Origin: Tetraselmis striata | Taxonomy: Eukaryota; Chlorophyta; Chlorodendrophyceae; Chlorodendrales; Chlorodendraceae | DNA length: 64,000 nt | Assembly (NCBI GenBank): GCA_006384855.1 | Contig: VCJN01002003.1 | Location: 18,025-82,024 of the forward strand | Direction of reading: 5' to 3' | Shown: piece by piece, positions 54,791-64,000 of the stretch | Position numbering within the stretch: the first letter of the stretch is position 1 | How the letters are laid out: each line of letters begins with the position of its first letter | Position numbers and translations under genes: made by a program | The notes under the pieces: model-generated | The model's database searches: none | Seen by the model: only the letters and a program-made list of their open reading frames with translations | What the model was told of the DNA's origin: nothing

Positions 54791-56206
54791 ATGTTCACTG
54801 CTCCCGGCCAACGGAAGGCTGGCGGCAAGCCCAAGAGAGGCAAGACCGCACTGCTCAACCGGCCGGAGGGCAGCGGCGGCAAGGAACTCACCGGAGATAC
54901 CGATGATGAGATCGAGGAGATCGAGGGCACCGAGGATCCAGCCATCAGGACCACAGACGGCATGCCCGAGCTCGAGGAAGCCGAGGTCGAGGCTCAGCAG
55001 CGTCAGGACAGGCTCCAACAACCCAGAGATCAACGCGTTACATATCACCTCGCCGGATCGGCCGGGGACCATGACGGATCAACCGCATGGGAAGCCAAGC
55101 ATCTCGCCCAGCGCACATTCGCCCGGATGGAGCGCATGGAGCCGCGCATCGCAGGTATCCAGATCGAGCTGGATTCCAACCAGTTCGCGGTCATCCAGCT
55201 CCGAGGCCAAGTGGCAAATCTTTCCAAACGGATCATGGACATGGCGGCAGGAGTCAACGGCCCGGCCAACGTCCAACGCGCAGCTCCGCGCACCACCCTC
55301 ACAGCGGACCTGATCGAGATCCATGACACCAGGATGATCAGACCGATCACCATGTCACACCCACTGGCAGAGGTCCACCAGATCGTCACGTTCCTGAAGT
55401 CGTTCTGCGAGGCAGAGCTCTTCAACCTGATCGTCGCTGAGATGGAAATTCTCATGGTCATCCAGAAGGGCAACACCGCCCTCAAGGACAGCAACAAAGT
55501 GATCACGGCTCTCCAGGCAGACCACGAGATTGTGTACGAGCGCAACCGGATGCTCGAGACACTGACCGGCATGTTCATGGATCGGTTCAATGTCAAGGGA
55601 TCCGATGTCTCACTGGATTTCAACACAATCTCCATCATCACTGCTGCGCTGGGGCTCATGTGCAAGCGCGCTATCGATCTGGTCTCCAACATGGACACCA
55701 ACGGCGGGGCAATGAACATGCAGGCCACCCAAGTGGTCGCCAAAATGACCTACCCCCCGGATCACATGGAGGAGTACAAGGGCCTCACATGGGCATTGGC
55801 CAAGGATCTGGCCAAGACCTTCGTGGTCAGGTTCGCGTTCATTATGGGAAAGCGCCTCACGCGCAATCTCAATATCCAGTCTCGGGCCAAGGCCGCAGCT
55901 CCCCATTACGAGATAGGCGAAGGGTCCGGCGGGTCCAAGCCCACAGTCCCTCCCAAGCTTACAGATCATACCCGCGGATCGTTGAAGGACAAACGTTACG
56001 ATCTCTGGCCAACCGGGAAATCGGCCACGGTGGAGAGCAAAACCGCGTGGTGCGCCAAAAACATGTGCGAAGGCGCCATGACTGGCACATGCACCCGACC
56101 CCTCGCAAGGTGCAGCTTTCTCCACCAGGTCTCCCCGCTAGGGCTGGACAAGAACCAAGTGCTGACCATGATCAAGAACGGACGCGCCGCCAGGGCCACG
56201 CACTAG
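54791..56206 (+). CDS. gag-like protein of a tyrosine-recombinase retrotransposon
   Basis: First ATG in frame is 54791 (the frame opens earlier at a GTG). About 471 residues: basic start, acidic segment (DTDDEIEEIEGTED), a coiled-coil-like stretch (AQRTFARMERMEPRIAGIQ, LRGQVANLSKRIMDM), a long helical region, and a Cys/His cluster near the end (CAKNMCEGAMTGTCTRPLAR then CSFLH) resembling a CCCH zinc finger. The position before an RNase H and recombinase fits a DIRS/PAT-type gag. It has no internal stop and ends TAG; the frame stays open another 41 codons to TGA. Confidence 0.6.
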   Translation: MFTAPGQRKAGGKPKRGKTALLNRPEGSGGKELTGDTDDEIEEIEGTEDPAIRTTDGMPELEEAEVEAQQRQDRLQQPRDQRVTYHLAGSAGDHDGSTAWEAKHLAQRTFARMERMEPRIAGIQIELDSNQFAVIQLRGQVANLSKRIMDMAAGVNGPANVQRAAPRTTLTADLIEIHDTRMIRPITMSHPLAEVHQIVTFLKSFCEAELFNLIVAEMEILMVIQKGNTALKDSNKVITALQADHEIVYERNRMLETLTGMFMDRFNVKGSDVSLDFNTISIITAALGLMCKRAIDLVSNMDTNGGAMNMQATQVVAKMTYPPDHMEEYKGLTWALAKDLAKTFVVRFAFIMGKRLTRNLNIQSRAKAAAPHYEIGEGSGGSKPTVPPKLTDHTRGSLKDKRYDLWPTGKSATVESKTAWCAKNMCEGAMTGTCTRPLARCSFLHQVSPLGLDKNQVLTMIKNGRAARATH

Positions 56207-56755
56207 ATCCCCAGACTCGCAGTCACAGATCTGACGATAGGGCTCTATCCCCAATTGCGCCACGTGATCACCAATGTAGGCAGACTAGCACCGGCTCACA
56301 ATTTGACATTGCGCCACTGAGCAAGTCAAAGTCGGATCAATTATAGGCCTCGCAAGATCCACCAGCTCCTTTTTCACTGGACCCCAGATCGGGCGCACGG
56401 ATCCCCATTGTAATCACGCTCATAAGCTTCTCTTGCCAACATTGATTACAAATTGCAAACGCGCCCAGCTCCCGCGCACGCACAGAATACTCCGAAAATA
56501 AGTGATGCAATCTTTTCTTAATCTTTACATCTTATTTTGTTTTGACCATGATCAAGAGCGGACGCGCCGCCAGGGCCAAAAGCAAGCACTAGATCCCCAG
56601 ACTCGCAGTCACAGATCTGACAAATAGGTTCCACTCCACATCTGCGCCACGTGGTCACCAATGTAGGCAGACTAGCACGGGCTCACAATTTGACATTGCG
56701 CCACTGAGCAAGTCAAAGTCGGATCAATTATAGGCCTCACAGCTCCACCAGTCCA
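56163..56755 (+). repeat. Direct repeat of about 210 bp (56163-56375 and 56545-56755)
   Basis: The end of the gag-like ORF and its downstream flank recur 382 bp later with about 90 percent identity (TGACCATGATCAAGA(A/G)CGGAC ... AGTCGGATCAATTATAGGCC). The 170 bp between holds no gene. Confidence 0.85.
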
Positions 56756-57171
56756 TTTCGTCGCAACCACAGATCAAGCGCACGGATTGCCGTTGTACAC
56801 AGGCTCAAAAGCTCCGTTCCCCAAAATCAATTACAAATTGCAAAGGCGTCAAGAATCCACGCATGCACAAAACGTTCAAGAGAAATACAAATCTCTTCAC
56901 AGACACAAAGTCTGCGCGCAGCGTTCCATCATATAATCACGCCGCTAATTAAAAGAGAACACAAAGCGCGCACTGGCCATCTATATCCAGACCATGGAAT
57001 CAAGCAGCAAAAAATGATCGCTAAAGATCACATGTTCGCTGTTCCGGCTACGCACATCTCCAAACATGGGCAACATGGATCCAGCCATGCATCGCATTCT
57101 CAGTCGACCTGGATGCCTGCTACAAACAGCTACCGCGTGGGGCCGCGTTCAGGAGCCCAAGAAGTTCATGC

Positions 57172-58186
57172 ATGAGGCAGGAGGATTTTCTGTACTCGAT
57201 ATATGCGCTGGCCAGATCGTGCCATTTTATGGCTCTCCACACAGCAGGAGGACAGTTCAAAAAAGAAAAAGAAAAAATACAATGCCATCAACGACAGAGC
57301 CAGGGATCTCACGGCCTAGCGGCTCCAGCAGCTCATGCAAGATGCACCATCGCAATGGGACGCCAACTCGCTCAGCGATTGGGAGCCAGCTGTCCCTAAG
57401 GATCTCAAGGAGTTCGCCGCCTAGGCGGAGTACGTGTTCAACCAGATCAAGGACTCATTACCGAGCCTGGCGATCGCAACTATACTGTGCATGGACACGT
57501 CGCTGGTTGGCGACGGTTTGGGTCTCAAAAGCCACCGATCGGGTTTGGTGTTCAAACTTATGGTGGTCATGTGGGCCCTCCGCAGCGCCTACACGGCGGC
57601 AGGATGGAAGCCCACAACACCTGGCGACGCGCCGTTCGCGTGGATACTGGAAACATCACCCATCTTCGAGACGGGTACTCGGCTGGAGGCCAAGCAAGTG
57701 TTCACCCACCTGCTCGGAAACCCGGTGCAACCGGACGCGGCAATGGCGGGATCGAGCGCTTACCGCAAAACCATGCTCTTCTCCAACATGGGGAGGGAGG
57801 ACCAGTTCGACTCCATCCAGGACTGGACCCCGGTCCCAATGATCCGATCCCTCCAAGCATGTCTGCCGCCCAACTATATGCTGCAGACAGTGGAATCATG
57901 GCACATCACGCCGCGCTACTCGCACAACACCTTGGGTAGTCCCGGGAAAATGTCACCCAAATATATGCGCTCCAAGGACTCATACGCTTTCAAACGCCCC
58001 CGGCACGGACGAAGCAGACACGGCGTGGGAGTAGTTCTCACCCGCGATCAACCAAGCGGCGCTTGGATACCAACAGAGCCGCCAGCCCAACAGATCGAGC
58101 TCTCAATGGGGTTTCCCCAGAAATTAAAACCTGCAGGCCAGATGCCGCAGCAGCTCAGCTCAACCAGGAGAGCTAATCGCCGATAA
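57172..58186 (+). pseudogene. Linker/pol-like region of the tyrosine-recombinase element, no RT motif
   Basis: A coding-like frame (QEDFLYSIYALARSCHFMAL, then after a shift at the A-rich tract about 57265 KYNAINDRARDL) continues through TAGs at 57317-57319 and 57422-57424 into an open frame from 57434 (FNQIKDSLPSLAIATILCMD ...). I see no YxDD or other RT motif, so RT appears deleted or beyond recognition. What this segment encodes is not known to me. Confidence 0.4.
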
Positions 58187-58559
58187 CACCGACCTCCTCA
58201 CAACGCGGGAGCGGTGCGAATTCTACGGAGGCGGATGGGACGCAAATCTGCCCATCAGACTGTGGACAACCATACTCAATTGGGACTCCCCGCCGTCGGA
58301 TCGGCCGGACCCAGATCAACCTACCAGAGACCACGAGCGCCGCGCGCCTGGTCCAGATCATGATGCATACGCCCTGGTTAACAAGCGCCCAACCCCCACA
58401 GATCCGGCGCCGCCACGCGCGGCTCCGGGGGGCGCACCCAGCCAGGTCGCAACCCCCAGCAGAAGACGACCTGCCCCAACTAGTCGTCAGCCGCAAAGCG
58501 CACTGCGACGGGCCCGACAAGGCAAAGCAGTTCCAGCCCCGGCGGGGCGGTCGGAGATG

Positions 58560-59579
58560 GCAAGCGCATCTGGCAGCGCCAGCACGGACTCATCGTATGC
58601 GGGGACGCATCAGCCATCGGATTCGGCGCAAGGGTGGTTAACCCATACGGAAACTTCGAGGGTGACCCCGACACATGGGCAGTCCCGTCACACGAGCAGC
58701 TCCAGCAATGGGGGACACCGGTATTCCAAACCGCGTTCACAGAGGCGCTACGAAAAGCCGCCGAGGATCAGTCTTACTCCAGCACCGAGCGGGAGCTCGA
58801 TTGCGTACTGGAATTTCTTCTCATCGCCCCGGATCTGGATGCCGCAGTTGCTACGCCACTCCGCCGTGCTCTACCTGACGGACTCCCAAAATATCAGGCG
58901 CATGCGAGGCGGTTGTTTCACATTGTGTGCGAGATATGGCAGCTCTGCCTCTTGCACGACATCGATCGGCAGATCAAGTGGCTGCCACGCAAGCACGCCC
59001 TCATGCAATGCGCAGACGATGAGTCCAAAGGGGAGGACCCATCGCAATGGGCGCTCAGCCCATGGCACACCGAGCTCATCCAGCAACGCTGGGCGGTGGC
59101 GAACATCGCATTTCCAACAGAAACAGATTCTGGACGCTTTCGGCTACGAGGTCACCGCCAGATATAAGCATTTCTTCTCTCGAGCTCTCTGCCCCGGCAC
59201 GTCAGGCATCGACGGGCTCACACAGGCGTGGTTCACATCAGCGGTCCCCAAGCCGCTCTGCTGGGTCGACGGACCGTTTACCCACATGACACGCGTCATC
59301 CAAAAACTAATTGATGAACGCGCCGACGCAGTGCTCATATTCCCAGATTGGGCGGCAGGCTGGCGGGGAATGCTCAGCGCACTCCCAGTCCGCGACGCAT
59401 TTCCGTCGCCAAAGCAAGACGCCGGAGGCGCAAACCAATTGCTGTTCAAGCCCGGCTCACGGGTTCCGCGCAAGGCGCGCAAGGTGGGATTAAAATCCCA
59501 GCCAAATTATGAGGTTGTCGCGATGTTGATCATTTGGGACAACGGCGATTGGATTACAACATGGCGCGAGGCGCGCTAA
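58560..59579 (+). pseudogene. RNase H and C-terminal domain of the DIRS-like pol
   Basis: In two alternating frames: LIVCGDASAIGFGARV (first acidic residue, about 58585), SSTERELDCVLEF (Glu, about 58785), YLTDSQNIRRM (Asp, about 58875) and QIKWLPRKHALMQCADDESK (about 58975-59030). A C-terminal domain follows with GIDGLTQAWF and VLIFPDWAAGWRGML, the pattern seen downstream of RNase H in DIRS-type elements. At least two frameshifts. Ends TAA at 59577-59579, 3 bp from the end of the convergent recombinase gene. Confidence 0.65.
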
Positions 59580-59582
59580 GCA

Positions 59583-60881
59583 TCACGGGGTTAGATCTAA
59601 GGACTCAAAGGCGTCGAAAAACTCATCCTCGGCATCAGAGTTAGCCTCATCATCAGACCCTAGTTCCATTTGCAGTAGCCGATCCCGATGACGGGCGGGG
59701 TGCACATAGCCCAATGTTGTCCTCACATGGCGATGGCGCCCATGGGAAGCCTGCGTAACACTCTCACCTTCCACAACAACGTCATGCTGCAACCATCCGC
59801 GTTTCACACCGTGCAGAGTGTGGCCTTTATACAAACCAGCGGCACGCAAGTGCCCCTTGAATCGGAAGTTCATAGCGGCACTGCTCATGCCATGGGCCCG
59901 AAATCCAGCCGGACGCCCAGCGGCCAGGGGACGAAACAGAAAGTCCGCCAAAGGCCACCCGGCATCAGCCATGGCGGTCGCATACCGGCCTAGCCGACTG
60001 AGCAGGCAAAGCGACTCACTGCCCGGGGGCAGCAGCTCCAGCTCCATGACGCCGCTGTGAGCGGTAAGGTTCCCCTTGGTCCCGTAACGGGGGTCTGCCA
60101 AAACACGGTCATCCGCGGTCAAACGACCGGCAACGATCGCGTCCCACGCAGGGCGCAGATCCACACCGCGCACCAGAAAATCTGTCAGTTCCATGGTGCC
60201 GGCCTCAAAACCACGGGCGGCGGTCTCCCACAAATACAACACGATGCAAACATCGCGATGCACCGCGGCAATGATCACCAAGTCCGCGGTAGTCCGCAAG
60301 ATCAGACCATCCATGAACAAGACCAGCTCCGCCAGGGTCGCGTAATCCAACGGCACGGCGCCACTCTCCACGTACCCCAGCTCAACCAGGGCACGCTTAT
60401 AACCACCCATGTATTTGACGACGCTCACGGCATACACGGGGTTGGCATGCTTAGGCACGCCCAGCTCACGTAGGGCTGTCGCCAGTTGCGACACGGCATG
60501 CCGCAGATATCCTGGGGAAGCAGGTCGGCTCCCGTCACGCATCAGCTTGCGCCCATGATGATGGCGATGCCAATATTCCGCGAAGAATATTAGCACATCC
60601 CACTCGGTGCAGGTCTCCGGGGTAGGAGTCAACGGCGGAGGCACTCGATTGCTCGCCCAGGCCTCGATTTCGCGCAGAATCCCGCGACGGCGCTGCGTAG
60701 TCACAGGCCTCTCGCAACGGGAGGCCACCCGCGCAGCGGAAGTCAGGGCAGCAGCCGAGCGAAGGGCATACTGCTGCACGGAAGCCGGGGCAGCCGCCAC
60801 CGCAGATGGCGGAGAACTGCCGCCAGCGCCGCGCCCCCACTCGCTCACGCCTTGAGGCGCCAGAAAGGCGCTGCGCTGCAT
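59583..60881 (-). CDS. Tyrosine recombinase of a DIRS/PAT-type retrotransposon
   Basis: ATG 60881 (preceded in frame by GTG), 432 residues, no lesions, TGA. Ala-rich N-terminus, then a recombinase domain: catalytic Arg in ETAARGFEAGTM (about residue 220), HTLHGVKRG with the H-x2-(K)R motif (about 365), HRHVRTTLGYV with the nucleophilic Tyr (about 390), acidic C-terminus. It integrates circular DNA intermediates without target duplication. Encoded opposite to gag/pol, tail to tail; from memory, the Volvox kangaroo elements have a recombinase in this inverted arrangement. Intact while pol is broken. Confidence 0.75.
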   Translation of the reverse strand: MQRSAFLAPQGVSEWGRGAGGSSPPSAVAAAPASVQQYALRSAAALTSAARVASRCERPVTTQRRRGILREIEAWASNRVPPPLTPTPETCTEWDVLIFFAEYWHRHHHGRKLMRDGSRPASPGYLRHAVSQLATALRELGVPKHANPVYAVSVVKYMGGYKRALVELGYVESGAVPLDYATLAELVLFMDGLILRTTADLVIIAAVHRDVCIVLYLWETAARGFEAGTMELTDFLVRGVDLRPAWDAIVAGRLTADDRVLADPRYGTKGNLTAHSGVMELELLPPGSESLCLLSRLGRYATAMADAGWPLADFLFRPLAAGRPAGFRAHGMSSAAMNFRFKGHLRAAGLYKGHTLHGVKRGWLQHDVVVEGESVTQASHGRHRHVRTTLGYVHPARHRDRLLQMELGSDDEANSDAEDEFFDAFESLDLTP

Positions 60882-62404
60882 CACTCGCAGGGACTGCGCC
60901 CAGTCTTGACTGCCCTAGGGGGCGGAGATCAGAAGGCGGCAATGACATTTAGTCAGCTTCGTTCGCCCCCGTGTTATATATTCCGGCACGTCCAGCCACA
61001 AGGCAACTGGGGATATAGGGAAGATTACTGCAAACAGCATCAACACCGAAATACACACCAAAAGGGCTAAGAAACCCAAATTGGGACATAAATTGGGAAG
61101 ATCAACGTGTATTTCAGCAAGATCACCAGCAGCAACAAAGAGGCCAGATAGCTGCAACATGCCCTAGGGGCTGTAGCAGTGGCCTAGGCGGACAGGAGGC
61201 AGAAGTTGAGGGCAGAGTATGATTACCACACAACCCCAACTAAGTCGGGAGGCAAAAACAGATCAAGTTCGGCATTTAAAAAGGATAAATAAATGCAGAC
61301 ACAGCAGGATGTGAGCGGGAACCCTGGGGTGGGGGGGGGGGGGGGTCACCACCATATGCGGATGGGGAATGAAAAATCAGGACTTATCAGACCGCGCCGG
61401 GGCGCCAGAGAAAAGTAGATCCAAAGTCGGGTGACGGGAATTCACATCGGTTAAACGAGGACAAATCATGGCAACCGAGGCACCTGCCATAATTACATGA
61501 AAAAGAGTTGTACTAATCTTCGGAGTTGCGGAATTCTCCGGGTTCGGCAAAAAGGGATTGCACGGGGTCATTCAGACGTTGGCTCCATCAGGAGAAAATT
61601 GTCCGAAAAAATACCTGCATTTACCCTGTCACCGGACTACGGGGGGCACCCAATCTGAAATTTAGCAAAACTAACCAGGGCTGCGGAGAATACCGGATTT
61701 TAGTACAGAGATTTCGGGCATTACATGAACCGGAAAAGGAAGGCCAGGGGCATGCCAAAAAGGGCAAGCCCAGATTACAAGAGGTACCGCCGCATGGCGG
61801 GAACGGAACCGCAAAGTACAATGACCACGACATGCTATGTGTAAGCGTTAGGCGAAAGGCGTTAGCGCAGGCAAGGAAAAGGTTTGCAGCAAAGGAAATT
61901 GTTACAGTGCACTAGGGTGTACACGGCTTTATACAACTATCGGCTTGGCAGTCGTTCGCATGCATGCATTAGGCTTGGATATGCAATCTAGGCTTGGAGT
62001 CATCAGGGAGTCATCAGGGCGTAATGGCTGACGAGGGCATGACGTGTGGCAAGCACGCGGCATATGTGTGTGGGCGGATCGACAGCTTAGTTGCATGTAG
62101 TAGTTGCGTTAGTATAAGGAAGTGAGTGGTACGAGTATGATTGTATAGGTGTGCGGGTATGGGTATGCAGGTAGGGTTATGGTGGTAACCTAACATTCCA
62201 TCCCGGCCCCCCAAAAAAGTAGACCCATGGGATACGCAAGGGAAGCGTGCGGGGTATTCGGCGGACATGGCACAATGATTTGTGTGCGCAAGCGTTGCCA
62301 CAGGGACAAGATTGTGTCGGGCATAATCATGGAGCATATCACTGCGACTTTTCAGGTTAGCATATGGCCCCAGAAATCGTGGAATACGGGATGGCAGTGC
62401 ATAG

Positions 62405-62560
62405 CAAAAGGCAAGCGGAGTTGGTAGGAGTTGGCAGGCGGACTTTGACAAGCTGACTGCAAAGCAATATGTGTGACGTTGCCATAGCAAAAGGCAATCG
62501 GAGTTGGCAGGAGTTGGCAAGCGGAGCTTGACAAGCTGACTGCGAAGCAATATGTGTGAC
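62405..62560. repeat. Tandem duplication, two ~73 bp units
   Basis: Each unit has AAAAGGCAA(G/T)CGGAGTTGG and GACAAGCTGACTGC then AAGCAATATGTGTGAC; separated by about 10 bp. Confidence 0.85.
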
Positions 62561-63904
62561 ATTGACATCCAGATCTTATTGGGGCGAGTTTAACGGTTGG
62601 CATATGCTACGTATGCTCAATACTTATGTATTGGCGAGTTCTAACTTTTAGTTATGTATTTCTGCATGTGGTATTTTGGCGATATCAATGTAATCCGCTG
62701 AGTCCACGTGTTGGTAAAACAAGTTAGTGGGTGTGAGCGGGTTCGTGCGTAGCGGGCGTCAAGCGGAGTGCATGTAGTTGCGGATTGGTAGGCATCGTGG
62801 CATGAGTTGAGACCGACGAGGGATAAGTTCTATGGCCAATCGTAATTACGTGACGACCACGAGCGGAGCATGTTTTGTCATAACTGAGGTGAAGCGGGGA
62901 TTGCGGTCTTTCATTATTATGCGACAAAGGTCGTGGGGGCGGAAATATTGTAAATAAGTAAACCGGCAAGCCGAGGAGCGTCTACGTGGATACGGCAAGG
63001 GATGAAGTGGGCTTGTACTGTAAATGTGTGTACACGTGTGGGTGTAGTGGCAAAGATATTTCGCATAGGGCGGCATGCCAGTGATAAACAAAGTTCATGG
63101 GAATAATCACCTAGGGGCAGATGTGTGGATATAAGGGAGACACGGAGCCTATGGGTTGTTATGAAAATTTTCGCACGTTGGTAAGGTGTGCAAGTCGGTG
63201 GGCAAGTCCTATTGCGCATAATGGGTCGCCATATGTGTTCCAAATAGTAGTGCGTGCGGCATCAAGCAAGGTGGACGGCACCGTGGGTACAGTACTTCCG
63301 GAATGACCAAATCAAGATAGAATTTGTCCGAGGCGGGCAGGCATACTTATCAGTTATCCTGCATAACCCGTTGCTGGAATTAATATATTACGTGATTGCG
63401 AATACGGTTACCATAGTCGTAGTCTGCTTCGGTTGTATAGTTGTGGCAAATTGGACGATTATCAATGCTAGATTAAGTTGAAGATGGAAGTAGTGCATGG
63501 TAAATAAGAGAGAAAATCGGGCAACGTGTTAGTAGGTATGTGTCAAGCAGTTGAATGTTGCGTTTTGTGAAGTCTTGGCGTAAATCCGGACGACGAGACC
63601 GGGCATCGGCCTCATTCTAAGAGATGTCATTGCAATATGATATGTCGAGCACGGGCTTTCGGGTGCGGGCGGGGGTCAGTGGTTTGCTAGGTATGGTAGT
63701 GAGTGACGGCGGCTTGGGCGGGCAGGTGACGGAGAGTGGCATGCACAGTGTGGTCTGAGCGTGATTTAAGAACGATTTTGTATAATAAAGCAGCGTTATA
63801 TTGTCAAAGCGTATCCATGCGAAAATGTGTTACTGGGCATAGGTGCCGTATTTGGCATGGGTATATCGTGAAACTTTGGACAGCGGTTGAGGCGTATGCA
63901 TACG

Positions 63905-63945
<41 letters not shown>

Positions 63946-63947
63946 TT
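63905..63947. repeat. (CA)n(TA)n microsatellite
   Basis: About 11 CA followed by about 10 TA dinucleotides. Confidence 0.95.
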
Positions 63948-64000
63948 AAGGCTGTGTATATGCTATGTATTTGCTATGTATTTGTTATGTATAATAAACA

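Larger units (their letters stand above)
60900..64000. other. Right-hand 3.1 kb without supported genes
   Basis: Lower GC. Holds a G run (61331-61345), a 75 bp tandem duplication (62405-62560), a CA/TA microsatellite (63905-63947) and TATGTATTTGCTATG repeats at the very end. The 129-codon frame at 61526-61915 has no recognisable features and is not called. Confidence 0.5.

Noticed and set aside
59583-60881. Bacterial XerC/D-type recombinase by transfer
   Set aside because: Active-site layout and the neighbouring RNase H and gag-like genes fit a DIRS/PAT-type retrotransposon instead.
61526-61915. 129-codon frame MRNSPGSAKR...
   Set aside because: No recognisable features, no paralogue in the window, and weak start context; kept as non-coding.

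Overview
This is eukaryotic nuclear DNA, most likely from an alga or another protist. Many genes have short GT-AG introns, there is no bacterial operon layout, and nearly the whole window is mobile DNA. I recognise no host housekeeping gene. The first 25 kb is GC-rich with long G or C runs; the right third is more balanced in base composition. The species cannot be named from the sequence alone.

1-25.6 kb: nested CACTA (EnSpm-type) DNA transposons. Two elements with CACTGTGAGA...TCTCACAGTG ends (2201-9210, TGT target duplication; 15640-24952, CAC target duplication) sit in opposite orientations inside older DNA of the same family. The pair makes the region look like one large imperfect palindrome. 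The recurring gene set is: a small basic nuclear-type protein (Y); a long gene ending its first part in a Ulp1-like cysteine protease (X); a Cys/His-rich protein (Z); and a transposase with an N-terminal BED finger, a Tudor-like domain and a TNP2-type core. Most copies are broken. Introns in these genes repeatedly start with GT followed by a pure C tract.

25.6-31.3 kb: a decayed virus-like block. It holds a herpesvirus/giant-virus type primase plus origin-binding helicase, zinc-ribbon proteins, a repetitive charged protein and other small ORFs. Two copies of a ~142 bp palindromic repeat flank its core.

31.7-52.6 kb: a Ty3/gypsy retrotransposon (5' LTR, gag with zinc knuckle, Dam-like methyltransferase, protease, RT, RNase H) split inside its protease by a ~16 kb Mutator-like element (MULE). 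The MULE carries an apparently intact DDE transposase with SWIM finger and at least three further multi-exon genes on the opposite strand. These gene blocks are separated by arrays of an AGATTGTTGC-rich repeat. One cargo gene is in turn interrupted by a solo LTR of the same Ty3 family, which gives a relative timeline.

54.7-60.9 kb: a tyrosine-recombinase retrotransposon of DIRS/PAT type (gag-like ORF, RNase H region, recombinase on the opposite strand) that seems to have lost its RT. 60.9-64 kb holds no gene I can support.

A recurring oddity is that internal stops in otherwise continuous reading frames are almost all TAG.
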